Positions 8,885 through 19,700 of a stretch of 29,481 nt of DNA are shown one piece after another; the stretch's first letter is position 1; every line of letters starts with the position of its first letter. This DNA comes from Nemertoderma westbladi (lineage: Eukaryota > Xenacoelomorpha > Nemertodermatida > Nemertodermatidae). The translations under genes and the position numbers were made by a program. The notes under the pieces are model-generated. The model worked only from the letters and a program-made list of their open reading frames with translations. It did no database searches and had not been told where the DNA came from. The stretch is taken from the NCBI GenBank assembly GCA_032718475.1, contig JAUCBJ010000549.1, positions 1 through 29,481 on the forward strand, in the 5' to 3' direction.

Positions 8885-10182
8885 CTGTATACTTCGGGGG
8901 GTTTTGGTGGATTGTTTAACTGACGATCTATAATCCGTTTGTTAGCTGTTAGTTTCGGGGTCAGCGGTTCGGTTATTGTCAGTGTTTCCTTAGCGACAAT
9001 CAATTTGGGTTTATAAATCCTTGGATCGATTCTCGTCGCCTTAAACTTTTCCCGCTCAGCCAATTCCATCTCCAATTCCTCACGTTCGATAGTGCTGGGC
9101 CCATCAGCTCTCCGTTTCCGCTTGCGGGACATAAAAGAAGGACTCTGTGGGACTGTGACCGACAACGGTTTGTGGGCTGGCGGTGCTCTGGGTCGACTGT
9201 GGAACCGATCGGGGGTCCGACGGACCATCTCTTCCGCGATCTGTGCACTTGACTTCCATTGGGTCGATGATTGCTGAACCTTAGCGAACCTACGAGCTGG
9301 AGTGCTAACAGGTTCCTGCGTCTCAGAAAGTGAGGTGCTGCGTTTAAACCGAACTCGGTGTTTCGTTGCACTGGCGACACCAACAATCTCGGATTGTAGA
9401 TTACTTTTCTCTTCTGGTTCATTCCTCGGCTCTGGCTCCAACTCGCATTGGCTCAAAACAGTCGGACCCGGTGTCGGCGGTATGTCGTAGGTTAACCGCT
9501 TGTCCGACACCACCGGCTTCAGGTTACCTTCGCTGTTAAGTTTCTGGTCTATGGACATCGCTGCTAGCCTCTGGGAACGCCGCGGGGTTCTAGTAGCTGG
9601 CGGGGCCGACTGGGAACGTCGTTTCTTGACCATCGGAGTAGTGACGGTATTGACGGCCATACTGCTATTTATTGCAACTACCTCGGTCTTGGCAGGGGTG
9701 TTGACGGTATTGTCGGCAAGGTTGGCAATTATTTTCACTGCTTCGGTTGTTTTGGCAGGGGTGGTGGTGCTGGTGGTATTGTAGGCAGTGGAAATTATTG
9801 CCAATGTTTCGGTCTTGGCAGGGGTGGTGATTGTATTCTCGGCCATGCTGGCAATTATTTCATCTGTTCTGGTATGGGTAGTGGTGGTAATGGATACAGA
9901 ATTGTCGCAATTGCTGGTAGTTATGGCATCTTCCTTGGCATCTTTTGGACCCGCTATCTCATCAAAGCTCTTGCGGGAACCCCCTGCATCAGGCAGAGTG
10001 TCATCTAGGTTCTCCTTATTGTCGTTAAGGCCGTTGTTATCGGAAGTGGAGGAAGATCGTATCGGGCCATTCTCATCCCGATCCCGGAACCAAACATCAG
10101 CCCCATCTTGGTACTGTGCGCGTCCCAGTCTCTGGAGTTCACCAAAATCACAATATTGAGGACAATCAAAGTTGCAATCCAT
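8885..10182 (-). CDS. TPX2: TPX2 orthologue, N-terminal exon (Aurora A activator)
   Basis: This encodes residues 1-432 of a TPX2-type protein, which binds and activates Aurora A and nucleates spindle microtubules under Ran/importin control. I start at the ATG at 10182; upstream in frame there is only a TTG and then a stop. Residues 4-13 (NFDCPQYCDF) and 29-32 (DVWF) line up with the two Aurora A-binding motifs of vertebrate TPX2 (YDAPSDF and DSWF). A KEN box (56-58) sits where TPX2 carries its APC/C-Cdh1 degron. Thr-Pro-Ala-Lys sites recur at 120, 141 and 162, with another T-P at 182. A basic cluster near 186-189 is followed by RRSQRL. RTPDRFHSR (from 322), VPQSPSF (about 344) and KFKATRIDPRI (379-389) match the central TPX2 domain. 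The donor CAG|GTAAAT is at 8885/8884. Together with the 5621-6407 exon the protein is about 694 residues, against ~747 in human. Confidence 0.9.
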
Positions 10183-10505
10183 ATTTTGCAATTTCAAAGC
10201 AACAGGTGTTCATAAAATATATACAGATATACCGGTAGCGTAGCATAGCATAACTGCATGGTAACTCAACCAAAAGCCAACTGATAAAATAAAATTATGG
10301 GGCTACCCTGGTACCGGTAGCCTAAATTAGGGCCTAATACAGTAATAGATTACCGGTAGCTGATTACTGGATTAGGGATTAGGGCATAATCCAGTAATCT
10401 GTTGCAAATTTGCAGATACAGATTCAGAGATTGCAACCGATACCGGCTGACCGGTCAGCCAGTACAACGTACCTGCAGACAGGTGATAGCAGAAAATTTC
10501 CACCC
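10183..10505 (-). promoter_or_regulatory. TPX2 5' flank, probable promoter region
   Basis: This is the sequence upstream of the minus-strand start codon. A TTTGAA hexamer, the CHR consensus of G2/M promoters, lies about 15 nt before the ATG on the minus strand, but a hexamer alone is weak evidence. A perfect 13-bp inverted repeat, GATTACTGGATTA (10362-10374) and its complement (10387-10399), lies about 200 bp upstream, among several scattered TACCGGTA repeats. No TATA box is convincing. A non-coding first exon cannot be ruled out. Confidence 0.3.
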
Positions 10506-10511
10506 CCTAAA

Positions 10512-11345
10512 AATTAGACTATTGCATATCCCCAACTGAAACTTTCACAAAAAATTAACTTCTCCACACAAAAATGGAACTCTATAATACAGTAGGCCAA
10601 CAATACAGCAATATTGAATACTGTAGGCCCTTTATACTGTTGCACTATAGCAGTGAGTATATAGTTTCTTAGTGTTTCCAATAGGTTGTGTTCAGTGTTA
10701 GCATCCTCTAATTTCCTAAGTAACATTGTGTAGTCGACCGTATCAAAAGCTGATAACAAGTCTAATGATACTATATACATTGGTGAACCCTTTTTTGTGA
10801 ATTCATTTACTAAGTTGTTGACCAGTGCATTAGTGCATACGTCATTTCTGTATTGATTTTTTGTTTATAACCCATCTGCAAGTCATGAGAGTCCAATGGC
10901 AATTCAGGGAGTATAAGCATTTCCCAAAGTTTGGCAATTAATTAACAGCTACAATTGCAATTCCACGACAGCTCTTAGTTGACAATTTATCCAGATTCCT
11001 GCCCTTATATAATGGCATTAACAGAGACATGCTCAACTTCTTTGGACACGAACAGGAAGTTCTCATAGAATTGAATATGTATGCTAAGGCGCTGCAGAGC
11101 CCATCAGAGATTCCAAAAAATAAATGTTCTGACTTTAACCCGAAGAAATCAGTAGCCTTTTTCCTGTTTAAATTGCGGATACCACTTTGCAATGCATTCT
11201 GTGGACAGGATTGGTGTCGTTTAATGTCTTCGCTTCATGAGATGCTATTTTTTTTTCCAACGGCTTACCATTCATCAATGGAGCTCATCAATGGAGCTCG
11301 AACGAGCTCGTGTATTATTCGCATAATGGGATACCACAATATTTA
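10512..11345 (-). pseudogene. LINE A: reverse transcriptase fragment
   Basis: Two overlapping pieces of reverse transcriptase, separated by frameshifts. The first (about 11192-10938) reads RNLNRKKATDFFGLKSEH...LMPLYKG...SCRGIAIV, the start of the RT palm in LINE ORF2 proteins. The second (to about 10514) has MGYK, then YIVSLDLLSAFDTVDY, which is RT motif A with its aspartate. Motif C (F/YADD) is missing, so the copy ends after motif A. It is the downstream part of the same minus-strand LINE whose endonuclease lies at 13240-14022; the two are separated by a younger insertion. A dead copy. Confidence 0.7.
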
Positions 11346-11835
11346 ATTATAAAATCATTGCACCAGTGAACGTTTGTTTGTAATTTTTGTTTTGTTCTGA
11401 TGTAATATGGTTTTAGGGGGTGCGTTATTCGTTTTATGTTCTGTTCAAAAAAAAAAGGAGAGAAAGCAGTAGCATAGCTAGTTTTGCCTCTTACCTTCTT
11501 TTTCTCAGAGAATCGTGATGTGGTACACCGGTTGGGTTATTATGGTGATGTCGGCCAGTGATCCTGAGTATATTCTGCGATGCCATATATCAGTGCAATT
11601 TTTCTAATAATAGTAACTGTATTGTAATGTGCCGAAATTTCAGTTTTAAATTTTATTTTAAGTTTATTTTTCTAATAATAGTAACTGTATTGTAATGTGC
11701 CGAAATTTCAGTTTTAAATTTTATTTTAAGTTTATTTTTCTAATAATAGTAACTGTATTGTATTGTGCCGAAATTGCAATTTTAATTTTATTTTAAATTT
11801 CGTTTACGGAGTAAATAAAAAAAAAAAAAAAAAAA
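11346..11835 (+). mobile_element. 68-bp tandem repeats ending in poly(A)
   Basis: Three copies of a 68-bp unit containing TAATAATAGTAACTGTATTG start near 11601, 11669 and 11737, followed by GTAAATAAAA and about 18 A (11816-11835). A tandem-repeat 3' region with a poly(A) tail suggests the 3' end of a plus-strand retroelement abutting LINE B tail-to-tail. The alternative is that the repeats belong to the 3' untranslated region of the minus-strand LINE B, with the A run a chance T tract inside it. 11346-11600 holds nothing recognisable. Confidence 0.5.
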
Positions 11836-12803
11836 TGTTAGTTCATATATTATTTAGTCATGATGCAAATAGCGTTGACGATGACGATGGAGTGATAGCA
11901 TTACGAAGTTACGAAATTTAGGATAATTTTTATTTATTTTATAATTTAATAGTTTAATTTATTAGTGATACGCAACTATATTGGAATTAAAGTTCACTTA
12001 ACATATATGAAGTTTTAATTTTCTAGCTAGTGTGTTTTTTGATTTGCACATTTTAAATTCTGTTTTTAGTGAGTTCCATATGATTGCACCGCTGTATTTT
12101 AGAGAGTTTTGAGTTGATATTAGTCTGGTACGTGGAATAAAGTAGTTTTTGGATGTAGTGGATCGAATTGTATAATTGTGGATATCTGAAGTTTGTGTAA
12201 ATAGGGCCGTTATAAATTGCTTTTTTTGTTATTGTAAATGTCCCACATAAGTTTTGTTACTTCTAGGTTATATAGATTTTCGATTGGCAAGATATTAAGG
12301 TATTTATAGATCGGAATGGAATGAGCTTGGAAGTGGTTGAAGGTTATTGCTCGTATTATTTTATTTATTTTGACACGGATTGGATTTATATATTTGTTAT
12401 AAGCACTTCCCCACAATATTATACCATATAATATGTAAGGATGGATTAGCGAGAAATATAACATTTTTAATACTTTTAGTGGTAGTATGTGTCTAATTTT
12501 ATAAAATATACCGCATGATTTAGAGATTTTTTTTAGGACGTAAGCACAATGGTTTTTCCAGGTCAATTTATTATCTATCCAGATGCCTAAAAATTTTGTT
12601 TCAGTTTTGATGTTTATATTTGCATTATTGATCTTGATAGTGTCTGAGGGGGGATTCTTTAATTTATTTGAGAAAATGAGATATTCTGTTTTTTTTAGAT
12701 TTAATGATAGTCTGTTGTCTTTTAGCCATTCGTCTAGTTTCTGTAGTTCGTCATTGATAGTGGAAATTAACGTATTTAAGATGCTATCCTTGTATGTATC
12801 CTA
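11836..12803 (-). pseudogene. LINE B: 3' half of reverse transcriptase ORF
   Basis: 5'-truncated minus-strand LINE. It enters at about 12803 with a segment typical of the RT thumb (DELQKLDEWLKDNRLSLN, then KTEYLIFSNK) and continues KFLGIWIDNKLTWKNHCAYV and SLIHPYILYGIILWGSA. After a frameshift near 12215 it gives HNYTIRST...SGAIIWNSL...LARKLKLHIC, then a stop near 11998. These are the standard C-terminal blocks of CR1/Jockey-like ORF2 proteins. It sits inside LINE A, so it is the younger insertion. Both ends are approximate. Confidence 0.7.
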
Positions 12804-14022
12804 GTAGTGCTCCTTCAGCTTACTGAACATTTCGTCTGTCATTTCCTCCTGGGGAGCACGGTTCTTGGTAAGCTTCCAGAACTTTACATCATCGCATCTC
12901 TGCAGGACTCTACCAACTCAGTAATATGATCAGAATATTCAATTCTACTGAGCTTCATAGCAACTTGATTGTATCTCCTTATGGCAGCCCAATAACCTAT
13001 GTAGGAGACATTAGAGGGATCCTTTATACTGCCTTGATTGATCCAGATCTCCTTTGGCCTGACAGCGATACATTTTAGTTTGCCAAGACTGGCGTTGTCA
13101 GCATGAGATTTCCATCTAGAGTTTACAGATCTTGGTTTCCTATTATCAATAAAGCTGGTTGGAATGTAAACATCGGATGTTTTCCTCAGGACATCAATAT
13201 GACTTTATCCAATACAATATCTGCATCGTGTCGAATAATTGTTATAGGGCTTGATAAAGGATGATAAGTTTCGCGGATACAACCTTGCGATACTGTTCAA
13301 GCTGTTTTGTGATTGCTTTACTGAAATATAAAATTTTTCTCTTGTATGTGCGATGAGATGATGCGGTCCAATTATCGTTCTGTCGTTTGGCTGAAAGACT
13401 CAATGTTGTTCTAACTGGAGTGTGGTCTGAGAGATTACTTGGAACCAACCCAAAGACCATGCTAGATGTTATATTTGGAGCAATATCTTGTGACAAAAGT
13501 ATGTGGTCAATGTAAGAAGATCTTTGCACAATACCATTTGATTTAAAGAAAAAAGTTGAAAGCAGTTCATTTGGAGCAAAACAAAAATTGCTAACCACCA
13601 AACCATGGGGTTGTGCTACATTTTGAACAAATATGTCACCAAAACAGGAGGTTGCAGTGTTGACGTTTCCACTGTCACTACTCATACATTGATATCTCCT
13701 AAAACAACTACTGGGATGTTTTGAGTTCTATCATCAATCAATGTTGCCAGTCTCGCACACTGTTGTAATATGTTAAAATCCTTATCAGATGGAAGGTTGC
13801 AGTCAGCTGGCATGTAGACAGCCATAAGCGCGATATCCATAATAGTTGGGTGATTCTTTAGTTCCACAGCAATGATGCGGTCTTGAGTTAGTTGCGACTG
13901 GTAAATTTATCTTCGACTGCATCAAGTCATGTCATCCCGCATTAACAACATGTTGCCACCCTGAGGCCGGCCCTTGAAGAGCAAGTATGTCAGGCTTATG
14001 TCTATCAATTAAGGTTTAATTT
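12804..14022 (-). pseudogene. LINE A: endonuclease and linker
   Basis: Minus-strand remnant of an apurinic-like endonuclease and the linker to RT. From 14022 it reads HKPDILALQ (motif around the first catalytic Glu, here damaged), then ALMAVYMPADCN, then VVVLGDINV (GDxN motif, about 13690). A one-base frameshift at 13682-13685 leads into YIDHILLSQDI and NLSDHTPVRTT (SDH motif, about 13420). The linker (WKSHADNASLGKLK..., FWKLTKNRAPQEEM) continues to about 12804, where LINE B interrupts it. The RT resumes at about 11345. Stops and frameshifts show it is inactive; the exact clade is unresolved. Confidence 0.72.
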
Positions 14023-15050
14023 TTATTTTTTATATTTATTTTTATTTTAATAAAGTTTACCAAGAACATAATTCATTCAATCCCCTCCCCCCCCCCCCCC
14101 CCCCCCGGCGTTTTTATATTTATTACTATTTTATTTTTCATACATACTTATAATACGGTATATTGATCTATTTATTTTCAGTGACACCTTTGTTTTTATC
14201 CTGATACCTGTGTTTCTTGGATCTATCATACATACTTATAATATTTTATTTATTTTTACTTCATCTTTGAACTATTCCAAATATTTTACTGTATGCCTAC
14301 GGGGTTTCTTTTGTAATAATTATTATTTTAACTCGTCGTCCTTAACTTTTTAGGTCCGCGTAGCGAGACCTCTAGTATTCACTCTGTTGTTGTTGGCGTT
14401 GTTGTTGTTTTTATCCACTTTGGTTTTGGCTCCATACGGCGCGGTACCGAGTTCAATCCCCTATTCCGGTGAATGTTTTTTTGTTGTAAGATTGATAGTA
14501 CAGTAAGTCATTCAAGGAGACATTTCATACGTTAGTAGAACAGTACCTTTGCGCGATTTCGCGCTTGTTATTCATGTAATTAATTTTATATTTTGCCTGA
14601 TTAATTTGATATTTCCGCAATAATAAAATATACCAACTTCTATTTAAGTGTAATTTTAACCTGAGTTTTTTTTTATCTATTCCAGCCAAACATTTTATTA
14701 TATTTATATTGTATTTTATTTGTTTGTTACCTCCTACGTACCTTTTAATTACAACACTGTGGTGCTTTTAACTTAGATTGACTTTGATTTTATTTATAAT
14801 GAACGTACAGTACAATTTCATACATTCGAATTGCATTCTGTTATTTAATATTTTCCAATAATGTTACTGTTCATTTTATTTATAGTGTGTACGGGCCTTG
14901 GTACGGGCTCTATAAGCAATAGCTTCCTTATTCCCTATTACTGTACCATTAAACCATTACCATTAAACCATTACCATTAACACTAAAAGTAGTTGCGATC
15001 CCGATCAGTGACTCAGCAACAAACTATAATTTGCCAATTAATAGCTAATT
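14023..15050. other. AT-rich region with poly(C), short repeats and a B-box-like motif
   Basis: No gene is seen. A tract of about 20 C occurs at 14086-14106. AGTTCAATCCC at 14451-14461 matches 10 of 11 positions of the RNA polymerase III B box, with a T-arm-like neighbourhood, but no A box was found, so a tRNA-derived SINE is only a possibility. ACCATTAA-type short repeats occur at 14942-14982. Confidence 0.35.
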
Positions 15051-15216
15051 CGTTGCATTGTATTATGCTGGTAAGGATCTAAATTTGCTTCCTTTCAAGC
15101 GTGATAATATTTACAGTAAAGGTATGCTGGCCTATGGGAATGACATTTCACATCAACAGAGTACCGGTAACACAGCTACGGTACAGCAATATATACAAGC
15201 TGGGATCTATGTTGAA

Positions 15217-15415
15217 GATCTAAGTTCCTATGGAAAGGATCTAAGTTCGTATGGGAAGGATCTAAGTTCGTATGGGAAGGATCTGAGTTCGTATGGGAAG
15301 GATCTAAGTTCGTATGGGAAGGATCTAAGATCGTATGGGAAGGATCTAAGATCGTATGGGAAGGATCTAAGTTCGTATGGGAAGGATCTAAGTTCGTATG
15401 GGAAGGATCGTATGG
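15217..15415 (+). repeat. 21-bp minisatellite, left part
   Basis: About nine units of 21 bp starting GATCTAAGTTCGTATGGGAA, plus a broken tenth. Because 21 is a multiple of three, the array gives a spurious open frame (DLSSYGK repeats, 15058-15582), which I do not consider a gene. The same repeat in the same orientation resumes at 20881, on the other side of LINE C. Confidence 0.95.
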
Positions 15416-15643
15416 ATCGTATAGTAAGGACTGTACTACACAGCTACAATTGCCCCAATAATTATACTTACTCACATCACTATTACTGTATACTCATTAT
15501 TATGATCTCTGCTTTCATCTACTGCTCTAATATCTATGGTAATCAACAACTGAATTACACTGACCTTGATTTATTTATTTGAAATAAACACTAATTAATT
15601 ATTACGACTACGCAAACGTTCAGCAATTAGCAACTGATTAGAT

Positions 15644-16762
15644 ATGCCTCCGCCGCGTGAGAGTCTGGGATCCTCCCAAGCTGCTGGGTCACGGCGGTCC
15701 GCTCCAGATAAACGGACTGCCGCCATACCTACCACTAAAGATGGATGAAAGACTTCGAGTAAATCGAATTCTCAGAACGGGAAGCGTAGCGATGGATTGT
15801 CGGAAATAGAAGTTCGTTGTAGCGGTTCCAATTGTGATGTTTTCATGGTTTGCATTGTGGACGACGAGCGGAATTTCGGTACCGTCGAATTCAACTGCGG
15901 TGCTTGCTCGGCTCGCAAGTTGCGCTCCATAACCAACGACGTCCACGACTTCGAGGTTCGTCTGACGGCGCGGTTGGAGTCACTGGAATCTAACGCCGCA
16001 ATGACGGATGATTTATCGAAAATGCGGTCTGAACTGGATGTTTGTTTGGACAGCTTCAAGTCCACCCAGGCAGATGTTCAAACTAAACTTGGTGAGATTG
16101 AGAATGCATCTAAAGCAGTGATTGAAGCTGCAACGGTAGTATCGGCGACCATGATTGTCGGAGAGGATGACAATGGCGCCACCCCCACCCCCCATTCATG
16201 GACCGAAATTGTAAAGAAAAACCGATCTACACTGAAGAAATTACAGGAGACAGTAGAGATGCAAAAATCTCCTATTAATTCTTCGGTATCGATCGAGAAG
16301 GCAATCCATCTAAACGATAAAAGGAAGTCCAACGTTGTTATTCATCGAGTCCCTGGAGACAACAGAGGCAATAGTGTGAATTAACAACGGCGCCATGACA
16401 GCGATTACTTAGAGGATAAACTCCGCAATAAGCTGTCGTTCCGTGAAATTATGCGATTGGGTAAACCCAGGGACGACGGTTCACCGAGACCACTACTGCT
16501 CACGTTTAATTCCGCTGAGGATGCTGATAGGGTTCTCTCGAGAAGGTATTTTGTTGATGGCGAATCTCGCTACTATTTCGACCGTGATATGTCGAAGTTC
16601 GAACGGGAATCGGAGTTTAAAGCGCGCCAACGTCGCCGTGACACACAACGTTCCCGTTCGATACAAACGGGGTCTGTCTCTGTAGTCAGTCTGCCGACTG
16701 AGACTGCCGAGGAGGAAGTCCTCGCGGTGCCGACCAATGGCACGGTAAGCGAAAGCGAATGA
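15644..16762 (+). pseudogene. LINE C ORF1 (RNA-binding protein), two in-frame stops
   Basis: ORF1 opens with ATG at 15644 (MPPPRESLGSSQ) and keeps one frame to TGA at 16760-16762, interrupted only by TGA at 15746-15748 and TAA at 16382-16384. In order it has a basic Ser/Pro-rich start; a Cys cluster (C-x4-C...C...C-x2-C in CSGSNCDVFMVC...CGAC) that looks like a small zinc-binding module; a heptad-rich stretch (about 15960-16120) that should form a coiled coil; and a region with NVVIHRVPGDN, IMRLGKP and RPLLLTF typical of LINE ORF1 RRM/C-terminal domains. In related elements this protein coats the RNA and escorts it to the nucleus. It is followed by a basic Arg-rich tail. Confidence 0.75.
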
Positions 16763-16771
16763 GTCAACTGA

Positions 16772-19700
16772 CTACCTACATCTACACCCACCAATACTGA
16801 TACTGGAACAGCTTCAAAACCACACAACAATGCTCTTCTTTGCATAGGGCTGTTCAATGCTAGATCAATTAACCAAAAAGCCGCAACAATGAAAGATTAC
16901 ATAGTCGACATGAAACTAGACATTCTGGCAGTTACCGAAACATGGCTGAAAGGGACTACGGTGGATGATGTTACTACAAGTGAAATCATACCTAATGGTT
17001 ATAAACTACAACATGTGCCAAGAACACATACGATTGGAGGTGGTGTGGGATGTGTATACGATACCACGCTGAATTTGAACTGTAGCCGGGACGAGTCAGT
17101 GAAATATAAATCATTCGAATATATTGAACTAACTATGTTATACATGGGGATATTATTCAGGTTCGTTATAATCTACCGTACCTGCCCCTCAAAGGAAAAT
17201 GGACTAAATATTAATATTTTTAATGGAGAATTCTGTGACATAATGCAGCGACTAGTTGTGTCCACTGGACGATTGATTATACTGGGTGATTTTAACTTCC
17301 ATGTTGACGATAAATGTGATAGAGATGCTACGGCGTTTTTGGATCTGATTGGCTGTTTTGGATTAGAACAGTTTATAAATGAACCGACTCACTCGAGAGG
17401 TCACACACTGGACTTAGTATTGACGCTCACGGACGACGATATGAAAGTTAAAGACATATTTGTGAGTGATATTGGTTTGTCGGACCATTACCTTGTTAAA
17501 GTTTAATATCGACTTGGTGAAGCCCAAATGTCCGATAGCCAATATTTCATATAGGAAAACAAAGTCTATTAACATAATGAACTTAATTGGTGATATCGAA
17601 AACACAGCCCTTATCAAAAATCCCAGCGATGATATCAAGGAATTGGTGAAACAATATACGGAGACCCTATCAGATGTACTTAACAAGCATGCCCCACTAG
17701 TACACAGTACCAAGGTTAAACGACCCTCAGCACAATGGTACAATGATACAATTACATTAGAGAAAAAGAAAAGGCGACAACTTGAACGTCTATTCAGGAA
17801 ATCCAAACTGAAAGTTGATCAACTTGCGTACAGGGAGCAGTGTCAGGTTGTGTCAAATGCACTCAACTACGCAAAGCAACAATACTATAAGGGAATAATA
17901 GAGTCGAATAAGGGAGATCAAAAGACACTATTCACTGTTCTCAATAAAATCTTATATCAAGAACGGAAGGCCAATCTCCCGAATTACGACAACGAGGAAG
18001 AGCTGGCTAACAGATTTGCAACATATTTCGACCAGAAGATATGCATAATTCGTGATGAATTGATGATGAATGTAAATTCTCAGACAAGGGGGTTAACATG
18101 TACAGATACTGTAACCGGCGCGGCTCATATCGGTGTCGGAGCTGCTGGAGCAGTTCACCCCGGTGTCGGAGCGGCTGGGGCGGTTCACCCCGGTGTCGGA
18201 GCTGCTGGAGCGGTTCACCCCAGTGTCGGAGCGGTTCACCCCGGTGTCGGAGCTGCTGGAGCGGTTCACCCTGGTGTCGGAGCGGTTCACCCCAGTGTCG
18301 GAGCTGCTGGAGCGGTTCACCCTGGTGTCGGAGCTGCCGGAGTGGTTCACCCCGGTGTCGGAGCAGTTTACCCGGGTGTCGGAACTGCTGGAGCGGTTCA
18401 CCCCGGTGTCGGAGCTGCTGGAGCGGTTCACCCCGGTGTCGGAGCTGCTGGAGTATCCATCCCGGTGTCGGAGCAGTTCACCCGGTGTTGGAGCTGTCGG
18501 AGTGGTTCACCCCGGTGTCGGAGCTGTCGGAGCGGTTAACCCCTGTGTCGGAGCAGCCGGAGCGGTTCAACTCGGTGTCGGAGCTGCTGGAGCGGTTCAC
18601 CCCGGTGTCGGAGCGGCTGGAGCGGTTCACCCTGGTGTCAGAGCTGCTGGAGCAGTTCACCCCGGTGTCGGAGCTGCTGGAGTGGTTCACCCCGGTGTCA
18701 GAGCTGCCGGAGCAGATCACCCCAGTGTCGGAGCTGCTGGAGCGGTTCACCCCGGTGTCAGAGCTGCTGGAGCGGTTCACCCCTGTGTCGGAGCTGCTGG
18801 AGCGGTTCATCCCGGTGTCGGAGCGGTTCACCCCGGTGTCGCGGGGAGAAGACTCAGCAAATTCGATGAGATAACGGTGGAGGAGGCAGACAAATTAATA
18901 CGCGATTCAAGGACAAAATCAAGTCCACGGGATCCGCTACCTACATGGTTGCTGAAACTTTCAATCGCACCGCTACTTCTGGTTATAACGCTAATTATAA
19001 ATATTTCGTTGTCCGCTGCAAAGATGCCAGGGTGTCTGAAAGAGGCTGTCCTCACACCTGTCCTAAAGAAGGCTAGGTTAAACATGGAATTCCTCAAGAA
19101 TTTTCGACCAGTATCCAACTTGCTATTCATATCAAAACTAGTAGAGAAAGTAGTGGGAAGTCAATTAATGCGTCACATGAACTTACACAATTTGGATGAA
19201 GACATGCAAAGCGCTTACAAGAAATATCACGGTACTGAAACTGCATTATTAAATGTCATGGACGACATACTCACTGGCATCGATGGAGGATCAGCGTGTC
19301 TGCTCGTTGCTTTGGATCTTTGTGCGGCGTTCGACACTGTCGAACACATCAAACTGCTCGATATTCTGGAATGTGAAATAGGGATTGATGGTTTGGCTCT
19401 AGAATGGTTCTGGTCATACCTATCGGAACGTTCGCAGCAGGTGCGCATTGGGGAATCGTATTCGAATAGTTTTGCACTCAAATACGGACTACCGCAGGGC
19501 TCTGTCCTTGGGCCACTACTATTCCGAATATACACCCGGTCTCTATCGTCTGTCATTAAGCGGTATGAGTTGTATTACCATTTCTATGCTGATGATACGC
19601 AATTGTACATTGTTTTTAAACGAGATGAGTTGACAAATGCCGTCGATATCTTGGAAAATTGCCTTAGAGACATACAACAGTGGATGCGTGAGTATTTCCT

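Noticed and set aside
6518-8923. Long open frames rich in Cys, Gly, Trp, His and Pro on both strands
   Set aside because: They follow exactly the 25-bp minisatellite inside the TPX2 intron and have no non-repeat domain.
11268-11312. GAGCTC-rich short palindrome and ATCAATGGAGCTC direct repeat
   Set aside because: Too short and local to be more than slippage within the LINE A remnant.
15058-15582. 174-codon frame with SYGKDL repeats
   Set aside because: The 21-bp unit is a multiple of three, so an open frame is expected. The opposite strand is equally open, and the same array at 20881 has no flanking coding sequence.
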